This document shows positions 24,301 through 36,300 of a stretch of 64,000 nt of DNA, one piece after another (within the stretch, counting starts at the first letter, position 1; every line of letters starts with the position of its first letter). The notes beneath the pieces were generated by a model, which was not told where the DNA came from, ran no database searches, and saw only the letters and a list, made by a program, of their open reading frames with translations. The stretch spans positions 9,339,001 to 9,403,000 of the forward strand of contig NC_092680.1 of assembly GCF_964355755.1 (NCBI RefSeq), in the 5' to 3' direction. The DNA comes from Antedon mediterranea (lineage: Eukaryota > Echinodermata > Crinoidea > Comatulida > Antedonidae). A program made the position numbers and the translations under genes.

Positions 24301-27300
24301 GACACGCTATTGCGCATGCCCAGAGCGAGGTAATCGGGGCGACTCTATACTGTACTTCTTATCAAAGAACTTAGTTCTCTTTGTTCTTATCAACAGCGAT
24401 GGATCATTTCATAGCTGCGCCACACGGCGAACTAGCCTAGCCTAGATGCCTACTAATATGGGATCCACTAATCTAGGCTAGGGCTACCAGTTAGACGTGA
24501 CCAGTGGTCCTATAGTATTTATTTTGTAATTAAAAAGTGGTTGCTTCATTCATATATACACTTCATATCATTATGAATTATATAATTACATGACTAGTTT
24601 TATATGGAACGCCTCCTCTGCCTTCAGTTCACATTTATCATGCAGTACACACCAATCGTAATGCAGTACACCCCAATCGTCATGCAGTACACACCAATCG
24701 TCATGCAGTACACACCAATCGTCATGCAGTACACACCAAACATCATGCAGTACACACCAATCGTCATGCAGTACACACCAATCGTCATGCAGTACACACC
24801 AATCGTCATGCAGTACACACCAATGGTCATGCAGTACACACCAATTGTCATGCAGTACACACCAATCGTCGTTCACATTTATCATGCCGTACACACCAAT
24901 CGTCATGCAGTACACACCAATCGTCATGCAGTACACACCAATCGTCATGCAGTACACACCAAACATCATGCAGTACACACCAATTGTCATGCAGTACACA
25001 CCAATCGTCATGCAGTACACACCAATCGTCATGCAGTCAAATATTGCGTATTTATACCGCCACCTATCGACAAAATCGAATATCACGTGAGTTTTATTAG
25101 ACGGCTGTAAAACTAAGACTATTTAAACTTCTTTTATGGAATTCAATAATTGCAATGGCCTCCTAGCCGCGCCTGTGTCTCGCATAATAAATTATTGTAT
25201 ATATAAAAAACAGAGCATTCACAGAGATGTGTATGGAACGCCTCCTCTGCCTTCAGTTCACAATGGTCATGCAGTACACACCAGTCGTCATGCAGTACAC
25301 ACCAGTCGTCATGCAGTACACACCAATGGTCATGCAGTACACACCAATGGTCATGCAGTACACACCAATCGTCGTTCACATTTATCATGCAGTACACACC
25401 AATGGTCATGCAGTACACACCAATCGTCATGCAGTACACACCAATGGTCATGCAGTACACATCAATCGTCATGCAGTACACACCAAACATCATGCAGTAC
25501 ACACCAATCGTCATGCAGTACACACCAAACATCATGCAGTACACACCAATGGTCATGCAGTACACACCAATTGTCATGCAGTACACACCAATCGTCATGC
25601 AGTGAAATATTGCGTAATTTATACCGCCACCTATCGACAAAATCGAATATCACGTGACGTTTATTAGACGGCTGTAAAACTAGGCCATCGACTCTAAGAT
25701 TTCTTTTATGTTTGACATACTGTACTTATTTTAACCGCTACACATCTCTGTGAATGCTCTGTTTTTTATATATACAATAATTTATTATGCGAGACACAGG
25801 CGCGGCTAGGAGGCCATTTCAATTATTGAATTCCATAAAAGAAGTTTAAATAGTCTTAGTTTTACAGCCGTCTAATAAACCTCACGTGATATTCGATTTT
25901 GTCGATAGGTGGCGGTATAAATTACGCAATATTTGACTGCATGACGATTGGTGTGTACTGCATGACGATTGGTGTGTACTGCATGACAATTGGTGTGTAC
26001 TGCATGATGTTTGGTGTGTACTGCATGACGATTGGTGTGTACTGCATGACGATTGGTGTGTACTGCATGATAAATGTGAACGACGATTGGTGTGTACTGC
26101 ATGACAATTGGTGTGTACTGCATGACCATTGGTGTGTACTGCATGACGATTGGTGTGTACTGCATGACGATTGGTGTGTACTGCATGACGATTGGTGTGT
26201 ACTGCATGATGTTTGGTGTGTACTGCATGACGATTGGTGTGTACTGCATGACGATTGGTGTGTACTGCATGACCATTGGTGTGTACTGCATGACGATTGG
26301 TGTGTACTGCATGACGATTGGTGTGTACTGCATGATAAATGTGAACTGAAGGCAGAGGAGGCGTTCCATAGATGTGTAGCGGTTAAAATAAGTACAGTAT
26401 GTCAAACATAAAAGAAATCTTAGAGTCGATGGCCTAGTTTTACAGCCGTCTAATAAACGTCACGTGATATTCGATTTTGTCGATAGGTGGCGGTATAAAT
26501 TACGCAATATTTCACTGCATGACGATTGGTGTGTACTGCATGACGATTGGTGTGTACTGCATGACAATTGGTGTGTACTGCATGACCATTGGTGTGTACT
26601 GCATGATGTTTGGTGTGTACTGCATGACGATTGGTGTGTACTGCATGATGTTTGGTGTGTACTGCATGACGATTGGTGTGTACTGCATGACCATTGGTGT
26701 GTACTGCATGACGATTGGTGTGTACTGCATGACCATTGGTGTGTACTGCATGATAAATGTGAACGACGATTGGTGTGTACTGCATGACCATTGGTGTGTA
26801 CTGCATGACCATTGGTGTGTACTGCATGACCATTGGTGTGTACTGCATGACGATTGGTGTGTACTGCATGACCATTGTGAACTGAAGGCAGAGGAGGCGT
26901 TCCATAGTTTTATGATTTTTCATAACGCATTATAGTTACTCTCTACATAACAACATGCAATCACAAGTTGATTTGTTGACGGCAGCCACCGCGTGAATGT
27001 GAAAAAACTGTTCGGGAAGTCAGGGTCGCAACGCTAAAAACAGCATTACGATTCTTAGATAGATACTGATACTTATTAATATCATTATAATTATTTTAAC
27101 GCGTGGCGTAGTCGTATTTTAATTATTAATTCATGTATGGCATAGACCAAGTTTCATCCATCGCTCTCTCCCCCGCGCAACGACTATCTAGGCTACAGTA
27201 AATCCCTATAATACTCCGACTCTCCGTGGTGTGGCACACTATTCAGTATTAGTGCAAGCTATAATTCACTTCCCAGAGCTCTGGGCATGCGCAATAGCGT

Positions 27301-30300
27301 GTCGGATTCCCTAACGGTGAGCAGTTGAGTTCCGGTGCCGGAATCCTAACCACGGCGAACATTTTATTATATATTATGATTACCCTATTAAGGGGACATT
27401 ATTTTTTTTCTATACCAAACACAATAAAATTAAAAAACAAATAGGCCTATTCATTTTGGCTTAGGCCTCTAGGCCTACTACTAGGCTAAAAAAGGGATTT
27501 CATTTTCTCTATTTGCCAAACAATTGCAATAGTAGATACTTTAGGATACGAAGCGGCCGCTAGTTCAATAACGGTAATCTGTATGGAACGCCGTATGCGC
27601 TTACCGTACTGACGCGGGTATAAGCCCATACTCGGGTATAAGCCCACCCCCGACTTTTGACTAATTTTCATGAAAAATGAGGCACTCGGGTATAAGCCCA
27701 TCCATTAATTCGAAGATCTACAGTGTGTGTCGTAATACATTATTTTGTATTTGGCGACGTCCATACACCGAATACACCTACCTTTGATCATAACCAAGCT
27801 AGGCTAATATACGCTAGGCCATATGAGGCCTAGCGGTCCTGTTTTGTTTACACTCCATTGTGGTCGAAGATCGCTTCACACACGACGCTACAAGTCGCCA
27901 AAACGGAAAACCCCTATTTTAGTATTTGGTATCGGCTGCCATAAACAAGCTTATTAAATTTCTTTGGTACATTTCTATTTAACGAATATTGTATACTTGC
28001 TTTTCTGCTTGATAAATTCTTGTTCAATTGATGTTTAAAATAATATATTCTACGATAAATTACACAAACTATAAGCTTAATTTTCCGACACTCTACACCT
28101 CGTGTATTTAGAGGCAACGTCGTACACGTGAGGGCGCTCGCTCGCATGGTGGAATACACAGTGTACATGTGCTGTTTTTGACGATCTGCATTTTTGGATC
28201 CTCGGGTATAAGCCCACCCCCCAAACTTGACGTGATTTCATGTTCGAGGGGGGTGGGCTTATACCCGCGTCAGTACGGTAATTGATTGTCATTGGTTTGT
28301 AATTTCTTGAATGTCATTGTTTGGACAAATTTACTTTACCTCGGACGTAAATAACAATCTACATTATTATGTAATTTATTCCCTTTTTTTACAGATTGAA
28401 TGTGATACATTCTTTTTAACGAAATAGCGAATCGATGATTACTTATTTTAACTGGTCTAAATGGTATATATGTTTAATAGATAATGTCAATAAAATACAT
28501 TGTGGTGTTTGTATTGTATATTAATATTATAAACCAATTATTAAGAATTATATATATTTTTTCAATAAAGTACTGTACAGTATATGAAAATTAAAATTGT
28601 ATATATATATTTTTGTTATTGTATATTATCAATTAATTGGTAAAATAACAAGTAGTGTTCGCAATCATAATTTGTTTATAATTTTATTGATGATGACATG
28701 ATGACAGCAACTTATTTATTTAATATCTCTCATTATTTTATACCTTCAGATATATAAATCAATTTAAAATGAGTTTTAAATACTAAAATAAGACGCAAGT
28801 GTCTGTGCGGTATGGTATTTAATTACACAAATTTCTGCTAATAACTCGACTGGCGACCGGCCATGAATAGTGCTGTAGAAGGTGCTCATTCCTCTGGCGT
28901 ATTTGTCCCCACAAACAATGTATTACAATGCAATAACACTTAAATGTACAAACACACCCTATTATATTATTATTCGATAGTATGTACTGTAAATGAGATA
29001 CAGTATAAAGATTCGGCAATACAGTACGTAAATTATTAATGCAATACTGTATAAAGATTTGATAGTAAAGTAAACGAGATATAAAGATTTGGCGATACCG
29101 TACGTAAATTATTAATGCAATACTGTATAAAGATTTGATAGTAAAGTAAACGAGATATAAAGATTTGGCGATACCGTACGTAAATTATTAATGCAATACT
29201 GTATAAAGATTTGATAGTAAAGTAAACGAGATATAAAGATTTGGCGATACCGTACGTAAATTATTAATGCAATACTGTATAAAGATTTGATAGTAAAGTA
29301 AACGAGATATAAAGATTTGGCGATACCGTACGTAAATTATTAATGCAATACTGTATAAAGATTTGATAGTAATGTAAACGAGATACTGTATAATGATTTG
29401 GCGATACCGTATGTAAATTATTAATGCAATACTGTATAAAGATTTGATAGTAAAGTAAACGAGACATAAAGATTTGGCGATACCGTACGTAAATTATTAA
29501 TGCAATACTGTATAAAGATTCGATAGTAAAGTAAACGAGACATAAAGATTTGGCGATACCGTACGTAAATTATTAATGCAATACTGTATAAAGATTCGAT
29601 AGTAAAGTAAACGAGATATAAAGATTTGGCGATACCGTACGTAAATTATTAATGTAATACTGTATAACGATTCGATAGTATGTAAATGAGATACAGTATA
29701 AAGATTCGGCAATACTGTACTTAAATTATTAATGCGCAGCAATACTGTATAACGATTCGATAGTATGTAAATGAGATACAGTATAAAGATTCGGCAATAC
29801 TGTACTTAAATTATTAATTGCAATACTGTATAACGATTCGATAGTATGTAAATGAGACAATGAATACGCCGTAAGAAACGTTGGTTCAGTTCAACATTAT
29901 TGTTTCCCTTCATTACCAATATAAGGAAGAGATAAAGATTCAATAGTACGTAAATGAGATATAAAGGTTCAATAGTACATAGATTTTAATGATGCAAATG
30001 TAAATTATTAATGATTTGATAGTAAATGTAAATATTAAAAGAATATAAGATTCGATAGCATGTAATTGTAAGTTAATATTAAAATACAAATAAAATATAC
30101 AGTACATTGATTTATCATCAGCAGGCAAACTTAATTATTATAAAAATGTAAAGATTCGATAGTACATGATTTTTGGCTTATATTTATTGGTTGGACCATA
30201 CTCCTTTAGCTGTAACTCAACTTGCCATACTGTAGGCCATGGCGTTGAAAACGACAATCAAAGATTAAAGCGCACATGGTGTTCCATACAAATGACGATA

Positions 30301-33300
30301 TTAGACTGGCGGCCGCTTCGACCATACTCCCATATATAGTTACCATACCAAATGTCAAAATGTGAGGTTTTTTTAGCTTACGTCACCTTTATAATATAAC
30401 ATTTTTCTATATCTTTTTTAATCGCACATAATGGCTACCATTAATATTATAAACATTGTTTGCCGAGAACTCAATTATAAACTATTATATATACCGTAAT
30501 GAAACAGATTTACAAACGATACACTTGGCTATCGGGCCAAACGTCTAATGCACTTGTCAACTATATTACCCCGGTAGAGGTGCGTCATTTGTCAGGTATG
30601 TGTCATACCTTATGAATACCATGACAAACCCGTGCATCAAAAATGTGAATTACCTTTAGGTGACCATGACTCACTGTGACAATGTTGTTTATGATATTTT
30701 GAGTGGTAAAGTGATGGACATTAACACACCATCATTGATTTGACGTATCTTCTAGGTTTTTTGACGCACTCTCACGTCAGTAATTATTGATAAATAACGC
30801 GGGTCGTATTGTGCGTCATACAATTTACAAGTGCATAAGATGATCGGTCCAAACATATAAGACGATCAGGCACATAAAAATATGGGCCTGATCGTCCCTA
30901 TGATGGCCCCGATCGTCCTTGGGCCCGATCGCCTGTTCACCGCATAAATTATAATAGGCTACTAGAATAGACCCCTAGGCTATAGGCCATTCCAGGTGGA
31001 TAGCCTAGGTGGTAGGGGTAAACCTGGCCCTCTAGCCTATGCTATCTCTAGGCCTAACGCAGCAAAGTCTATACTAGGCTAGGTAGGTCTAGCTAGATTG
31101 AGGCCTGATGGAGCCAACTAGGAATTTTAAGGCAATTTGCAAATTACGAAAAACTATTTAAATTTGCATACAAAAGTTACGAGCAATCTAACAACTTGCA
31201 AAATGCAAATGTTTGCTTGCACCATTTGCTAGTTTTGCTAGGACGATGTGAAGCTGCACCTGAGCAATGATTAGATTCATATTAACATGCAGTTCAAAGG
31301 CACACACCGCATAAACTTACCAGCCTGTATCTACATTTTTTTTAAAATAGCATTCATTTATGTAATGTATTTTTGTATGGTGTTTTTTTCACAGGTCGTG
31401 GCTGTATCATTGAAGGGGACACTAGCTTTCCAGAGGGGACTAACCCTACATTGAAATGCGTTTGCCCTAATTCTGATGCTACTGATAAGTTGTGGTGGTG
31501 TCTTACTGAGGCAGGCTGTGAGCAAACCGAAGGTTTAGAGGTTGGTGCACACTATAATATTGAATCTGACTATCGAGCAACTGAAAGGGAAACTAGCAGT
31601 GTTTTGACTATAAAGAACATTGCAATTGAAGATAAAGGAGAATACACATGTAGGTCAACCACCGGCAATAGCTTTTCGCATACAATTACGAGTGTTTATG
31701 CAGGTATGATTGCTTGGTATTTTTTTTATCATCTATACATGTAAAAGTATACAATTTTATACAAATTCACATTTTACTTTCTTATCACCTACGGGCCTAC
31801 CACATACGCTTTTTATGTAGGCGATTTTATTCTAAATTTTAGTAAGTAATTTGCGTATAATCAATATGATAATCAATCATAAGGTCAAAGGACTGTTACA
31901 AGTTCCTATCTTGGCAAGACGTGCACTGTATCCTGTTCATAAATTGCCTTGGTATTGTACAAAAAAAAAACATGAAGGGTTTTTTTTTAGATGTGAGTAC
32001 ATTGGATCCTGAGGGTGATGCACAGTTAGAATATGGTGAAGATTTGACATTAACCTGTACAAGTGATCCATCCAATACTATTGAATGGACCAAAGATGAA
32101 AAAACTGTTTTAGATCAAGGTGACAACCCTGTTGGTGTAGACGACGATGTTGTGAATGTGAAGGGTGGCATTTTAAAGATCAAAGATGCCAATATCAATC
32201 ATGCTGGTTTATATCAATGCAATGTAGCGAAGAACTCTGAAAGAAAGAGATCTGTTGAATTGTGGAGTAAGTATCACAACAAAAATTACTTTTTAATCTA
32301 CTGCTCCAGCAAAAGGCGTGTGCCGCATTGTGTAGGACGTTCGACTACGAATCCAACTCTCGCCGCATTGCTTGTATCCTAATAGGCAAGACACTTACAT
32401 TTGCCTCTCTCCACCCAGGTGTATAAATTGGAACCCGGTTAGATCAAGAAAAACATTTGCGCTGATTACTATGCATTATGGGAGTATGTTTACATACGTG
32501 TTTAATAAAAAAAATGACTGGGGTAATATTGTTCTGCGCTTAGAGGTTTCACAACATTAGGCGCTATATAAATCCAAGATATAATTATTATTAAACCTTT
32601 GCTGGTTGTAAACAATCTTGTACTCAAATTTTGTCAAATTCTTTAATTCTACAATTTAGTGTAATTTACCAAAAAAAGTTACAGATGGATTTTTCCGTGT
32701 CATATCAACCAGAGTTCCCCGCTCAACTTTCTGTCTGTTTCATCACCATGTCCATATATGTGCATATCACATGTTGTCACATTTGGTAGTATAGACCGAG
32801 CTTTAAACTCCCTTAAACTGTTTATTGGCTTAAGTGAAATAGTGTGATTAGGTAATACCACCACATGTGCGCATTACCATGCCTTACTGACGCGGGTATA
32901 AGCCCATACTCTGGTACATACACCTACCTTTGATCATAAGCCTAGGCTAATAATATATGCTAGGGTAATATACGCTAGACCATATGAGGCCTAGCGGTCC
33001 TGTTTTGTTTACACTCCATCGCGGTCGAAGATCGCTTCACACACGACGCTCGAATCACAAGTCGCCAAAATGGAAAACCCCTATTTGGTATCGGCTGCCA
33101 TAAACAAGCTATTAAATTTCTTTGGTACATTTCTATCTAACGAACATTGTATACTTGCTTTTCTGCTTGATAAATTCTTGTTCAACTGATGTTTAAAATA
33201 AGATATTCTACGATAAATTACACAAATTTTCCGACACTCTACACCTCGTCTATTTGGCAACGTTGTACACGTCGCAACACCTCGTAAGGGTGCTCGCATG

Positions 33301-36300
33301 GTGGTTTCAGAGGAGGAATGTCCATGATTGAATACACAGTACGTGTGCTGTTTTTGACGATCTGCATTTTTGGATCCTCGGGTATAAGCCTAAAGCTTCC
33401 AGGAAACTTTTCTTTTTACGATCACTAAAACGATTTGGTTTTAACATTGAAGAGCTTAAATTGACCTTTTGTGGTTACATTAGACCAGTTGTTGAGTATG
33501 CTGATGTTGTTTGGCATTCTGGCCTGTCTAGTAGATTAAGCGATTGTATTGAAAATGTTCAAAAGAGGGCTTGCCGTATAATGTTAGGCAATGATTACTT
33601 TTCTTACTCTGGTGCCCTTGAATTTCTTAAATTAGAGACTTTGGCTCAAAGAAGGGTGGAGCATTGTCGCAAGTTCGCTGAGTATCTCCCCAAAATTAAA
33701 CAAACAGCTGATTTAATCCCACCGACAAGACATAGCTGTCATGGTAGGAATTTAAGAAATAAAAACAAAATTACCCAGCTAGCGTCTAAAACATCCAGAT
33801 TTACCAATAGCCCTATACCCTACTTCATCAAATTACTGAATTCTTAATTTTCTCCCCTGCTAGTTTGCGACTGCTCTCCCCTTCTTTGTTGTTTTTTTTT
33901 TTTTTTTTCATTTTTTTTATATATATTTATTTTTTTGATATGACATGTATTTTACACGCAATTTGGCTCTTAGCCACGAGTTGTAATTTTGGTCAATTTT
34001 TTGATATTTGAAATAAAAGTGAATAATAAGCCCACCCCCCAAACTTGCCGTGATTTCATGTTCAAAGAGAGTGGACTTATACCCGCTTCAGTACGGTAAT
34101 TAATCATTAAATATTTATATATTTTGTAGCAAAGATTGACGTAAAAGCTGATCTATCTGTGAAGGTAACTGAAGGTAAAGATGCAGAGATTAAATGCGTA
34201 GCGAGGTCGTATCCCCAACCAAAAGTCACTTGGAGGGTTCCCGGGCAAAATCAAACAATAGAAGGTACAAAGGGAAACACGGATGACGACGATGATACAT
34301 ATACGTACACATCCACACTCCAGATTATGGACGTTACACAGCGTCAATATTATACGTGTATAGCCAGTCACCAATTTACTAATTCAACTCAGACAGATAT
34401 TCTCTTACGTGTTAGAGGTAAGTTTTTTTAAAATATTTATTGGATTTTAGTTCATAAGGGTTATTAGGGAAGTTTTGATTTGCAACAACCAAACCAAGTT
34501 ATGTCAATTCATTGTGAGCATGCAGAGAAGTCGTGACATGCTTCCGCGTTTCGGTAGTTTCTAGATTCAGACGGTGACTGGCGACAAATCAATTGACCTG
34601 ACCTAACTTGTTCCAATAATATTTCGGTTTCCTTTCAACTTCATTATAAGACACGTTAAATCATTTTTTTTAAATACAAATTTAGAGTAAGATTATAATT
34701 CTTGTTGTTATTTTGTATTGTGTAGCAAAAGAACATCCATTGCATAGAGGTAAGGAATCTATTACTAAATTCCAAAATATATTGATTAAGGCCCATTTAC
34801 ACTAGGACGATAACTATCGACGATAAATAGACAAATGTGCATTTTTCATACATAAAACAAAAGAAATATAAACACTTTTCATTCTAGAATTGTAGAATAA
34901 CCATCTATGCTTCTTTTGATGAAAATTATATTTTCATTTTGATTGGAATTTTAAAAATATTATTTTTATCAAAGACAGCATAAATGATTATCCTATAGTT
35001 CTAAAACAAAGCCCTTTCTAATTTCTTTTGTTTTATTTTAAAAAAATGCATGCTTATATATTTATCGTTGATCGTTATTGTCCTAGTGTAAATGGGCCTT
35101 TACCTTGGATTGAAACATCACGGACCTTCCAACTTGGACAAATTAAATATCAGGAGCTTTCATGAAAGCATGAACTATAATGGGCGACATACATTAAAAA
35201 ATCTGAACATATTGGCATCCATAATACTGCAGTAAACACGGATAAGTCAGGTGTGCAAAATGGCGGAAAATCTGTTGCCAATTCATTATTTAACAAAATA
35301 ACAAATGAATTTATTAAACATTTTACAGACCAAGATCATCAGTATGTTTTCTAATCTTTTATCTTTATATTATGAAATTATGATTTTTTTAAGCATTATG
35401 TTGTTTATTAAAAAAATTGGGAGAAATTGCATTTTAGCAGGTGATGACAAGATATTAAGGAAAAAAACATGATTATCGGGAGAATTGGGAAATCTGACAT
35501 AGTATTGGTAATATATTAAGACGGTCCAATCTAATTTTATCCAGTGAATTACTGTATATTTAATGTACAATGCATCAATTTTAACATATTATTTTTAAAG
35601 AATTCTTATTATTAATATTGTATTTAATTTTTTAGTAATTATATTATACTTTAACACAATAGTTAGTTAGTTATTGATGGCGGCAACAACAAAATAAAGT
35701 TTATTTTTCATATTTAACAATGTCCACAAAGTTGTTTTGGCATTTTTACCTGTGGTGATATTAATATTATACCACTTCAATTCATACTTTAGGAGTAATT
35801 TTCTTTTAAAAGGATATTTAATTAGTAAGAATAATTTAATTTAAAAAAAATATTATTTTACTGTAATACATATATTTACTTAATTAATATTAATAAGGTT
35901 TGCATGGCAAATAAATACTGGTAAAGTAAAGCTCTGTCTACACTATCAAACTAGTGTGATGTGCCAAAATATGGTAGTGATATGACATCATGGATGATGT
36001 CCATATATGGGCACTTCACCCTAGTTTTATATAGTGTAGACACAGCTTAAGGGTACATATGACAGATTTCCAATTTTATGTTATATATTGCAAACCTTAC
36101 TTAATATATATTTATTCAATTATTAATATTTATACTGGCGATTGACATATAGTAGTAGGTTATAAAATATAAAATAAAATGTAAAAAATATAATAAAAAA
36201 TATTAAAAAAAACAATACTGTATGTTTTATATTAATTCATTTTATATTTGGTATTTTAAGTATGCTTTTTTTTACAATTAAAAAGTATTTATATTCATAT

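Larger units (their letters stand above)
24238..27368. mobile_element. 3.1-kb palindromic element built of 21-bp arrays
   Basis: The outer arms are inverse copies of about 88 bp (24238-24325 and 27281-27368, sharing ggttaggattccggcaccgg, gggaatccgacacgc and tattgcgcatgcccagag). Inside are four array blocks: 24604-25110 and 25230-25675 in one orientation, 25868-26372 and 26446-26910 in the other. Each block has a constant leader (ggaacgcctcctctgccttc), then 15-20 units of a 21-bp repeat (CATGCAGTACACACCAAT plus a variable triplet), then a constant trailer (taccgccacctatcgacaaa and atcacgtgacgttt). Because 21 is a multiple of 3, all frames stay open and give MQYTPIV, HAVHTNR, MTIGVYC and HDDWCVL repeats, which are not genes. 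The element lies in intron 1 of basigin-like gene 2. Confidence 0.85.
27549..30320. mobile_element. 2.8-kb TIR element with internal satellite and nested MITE
   Basis: The left end cgaagcggccgctagt (27549) and the right end ggcggccgcttcg (to 30320) are inverse copies. Similarity continues to tgtatggaac against gttccataca (about 27590 and 30290). A MITE (27601-28281) sits directly behind the left end, and a 76-bp satellite (28975-29860) fills the middle. No transposase frame is seen. It is in intron 1 of gene 2, immediately after the 21-bp palindrome. Confidence 0.6.

Noticed and set aside
24640-26880. CRISPR-like regularly spaced repeat
   Set aside because: There are no unique spacers; the units are contiguous 21-bp variants. 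The DNA is eukaryotic and no cas genes exist.
24604-26935. Several overlapping reading frames of 60-177 codons on both strands (MQYTPIV, HAVHTNR, MTIGVYC repeats)
   Set aside because: They are consequences of a 21-bp repeat with no stop codons. They appear in all phases and both directions, and lie in an intron within a foldback element.
33461-33847. Host exon of 128 codons between Ig2 and Ig3 of gene 2
   Set aside because: The protein text matches the C-terminal region of non-LTR retrotransposons, and the segment has target duplications. It lies within a MITE and the Ig exons on both sides splice without it.
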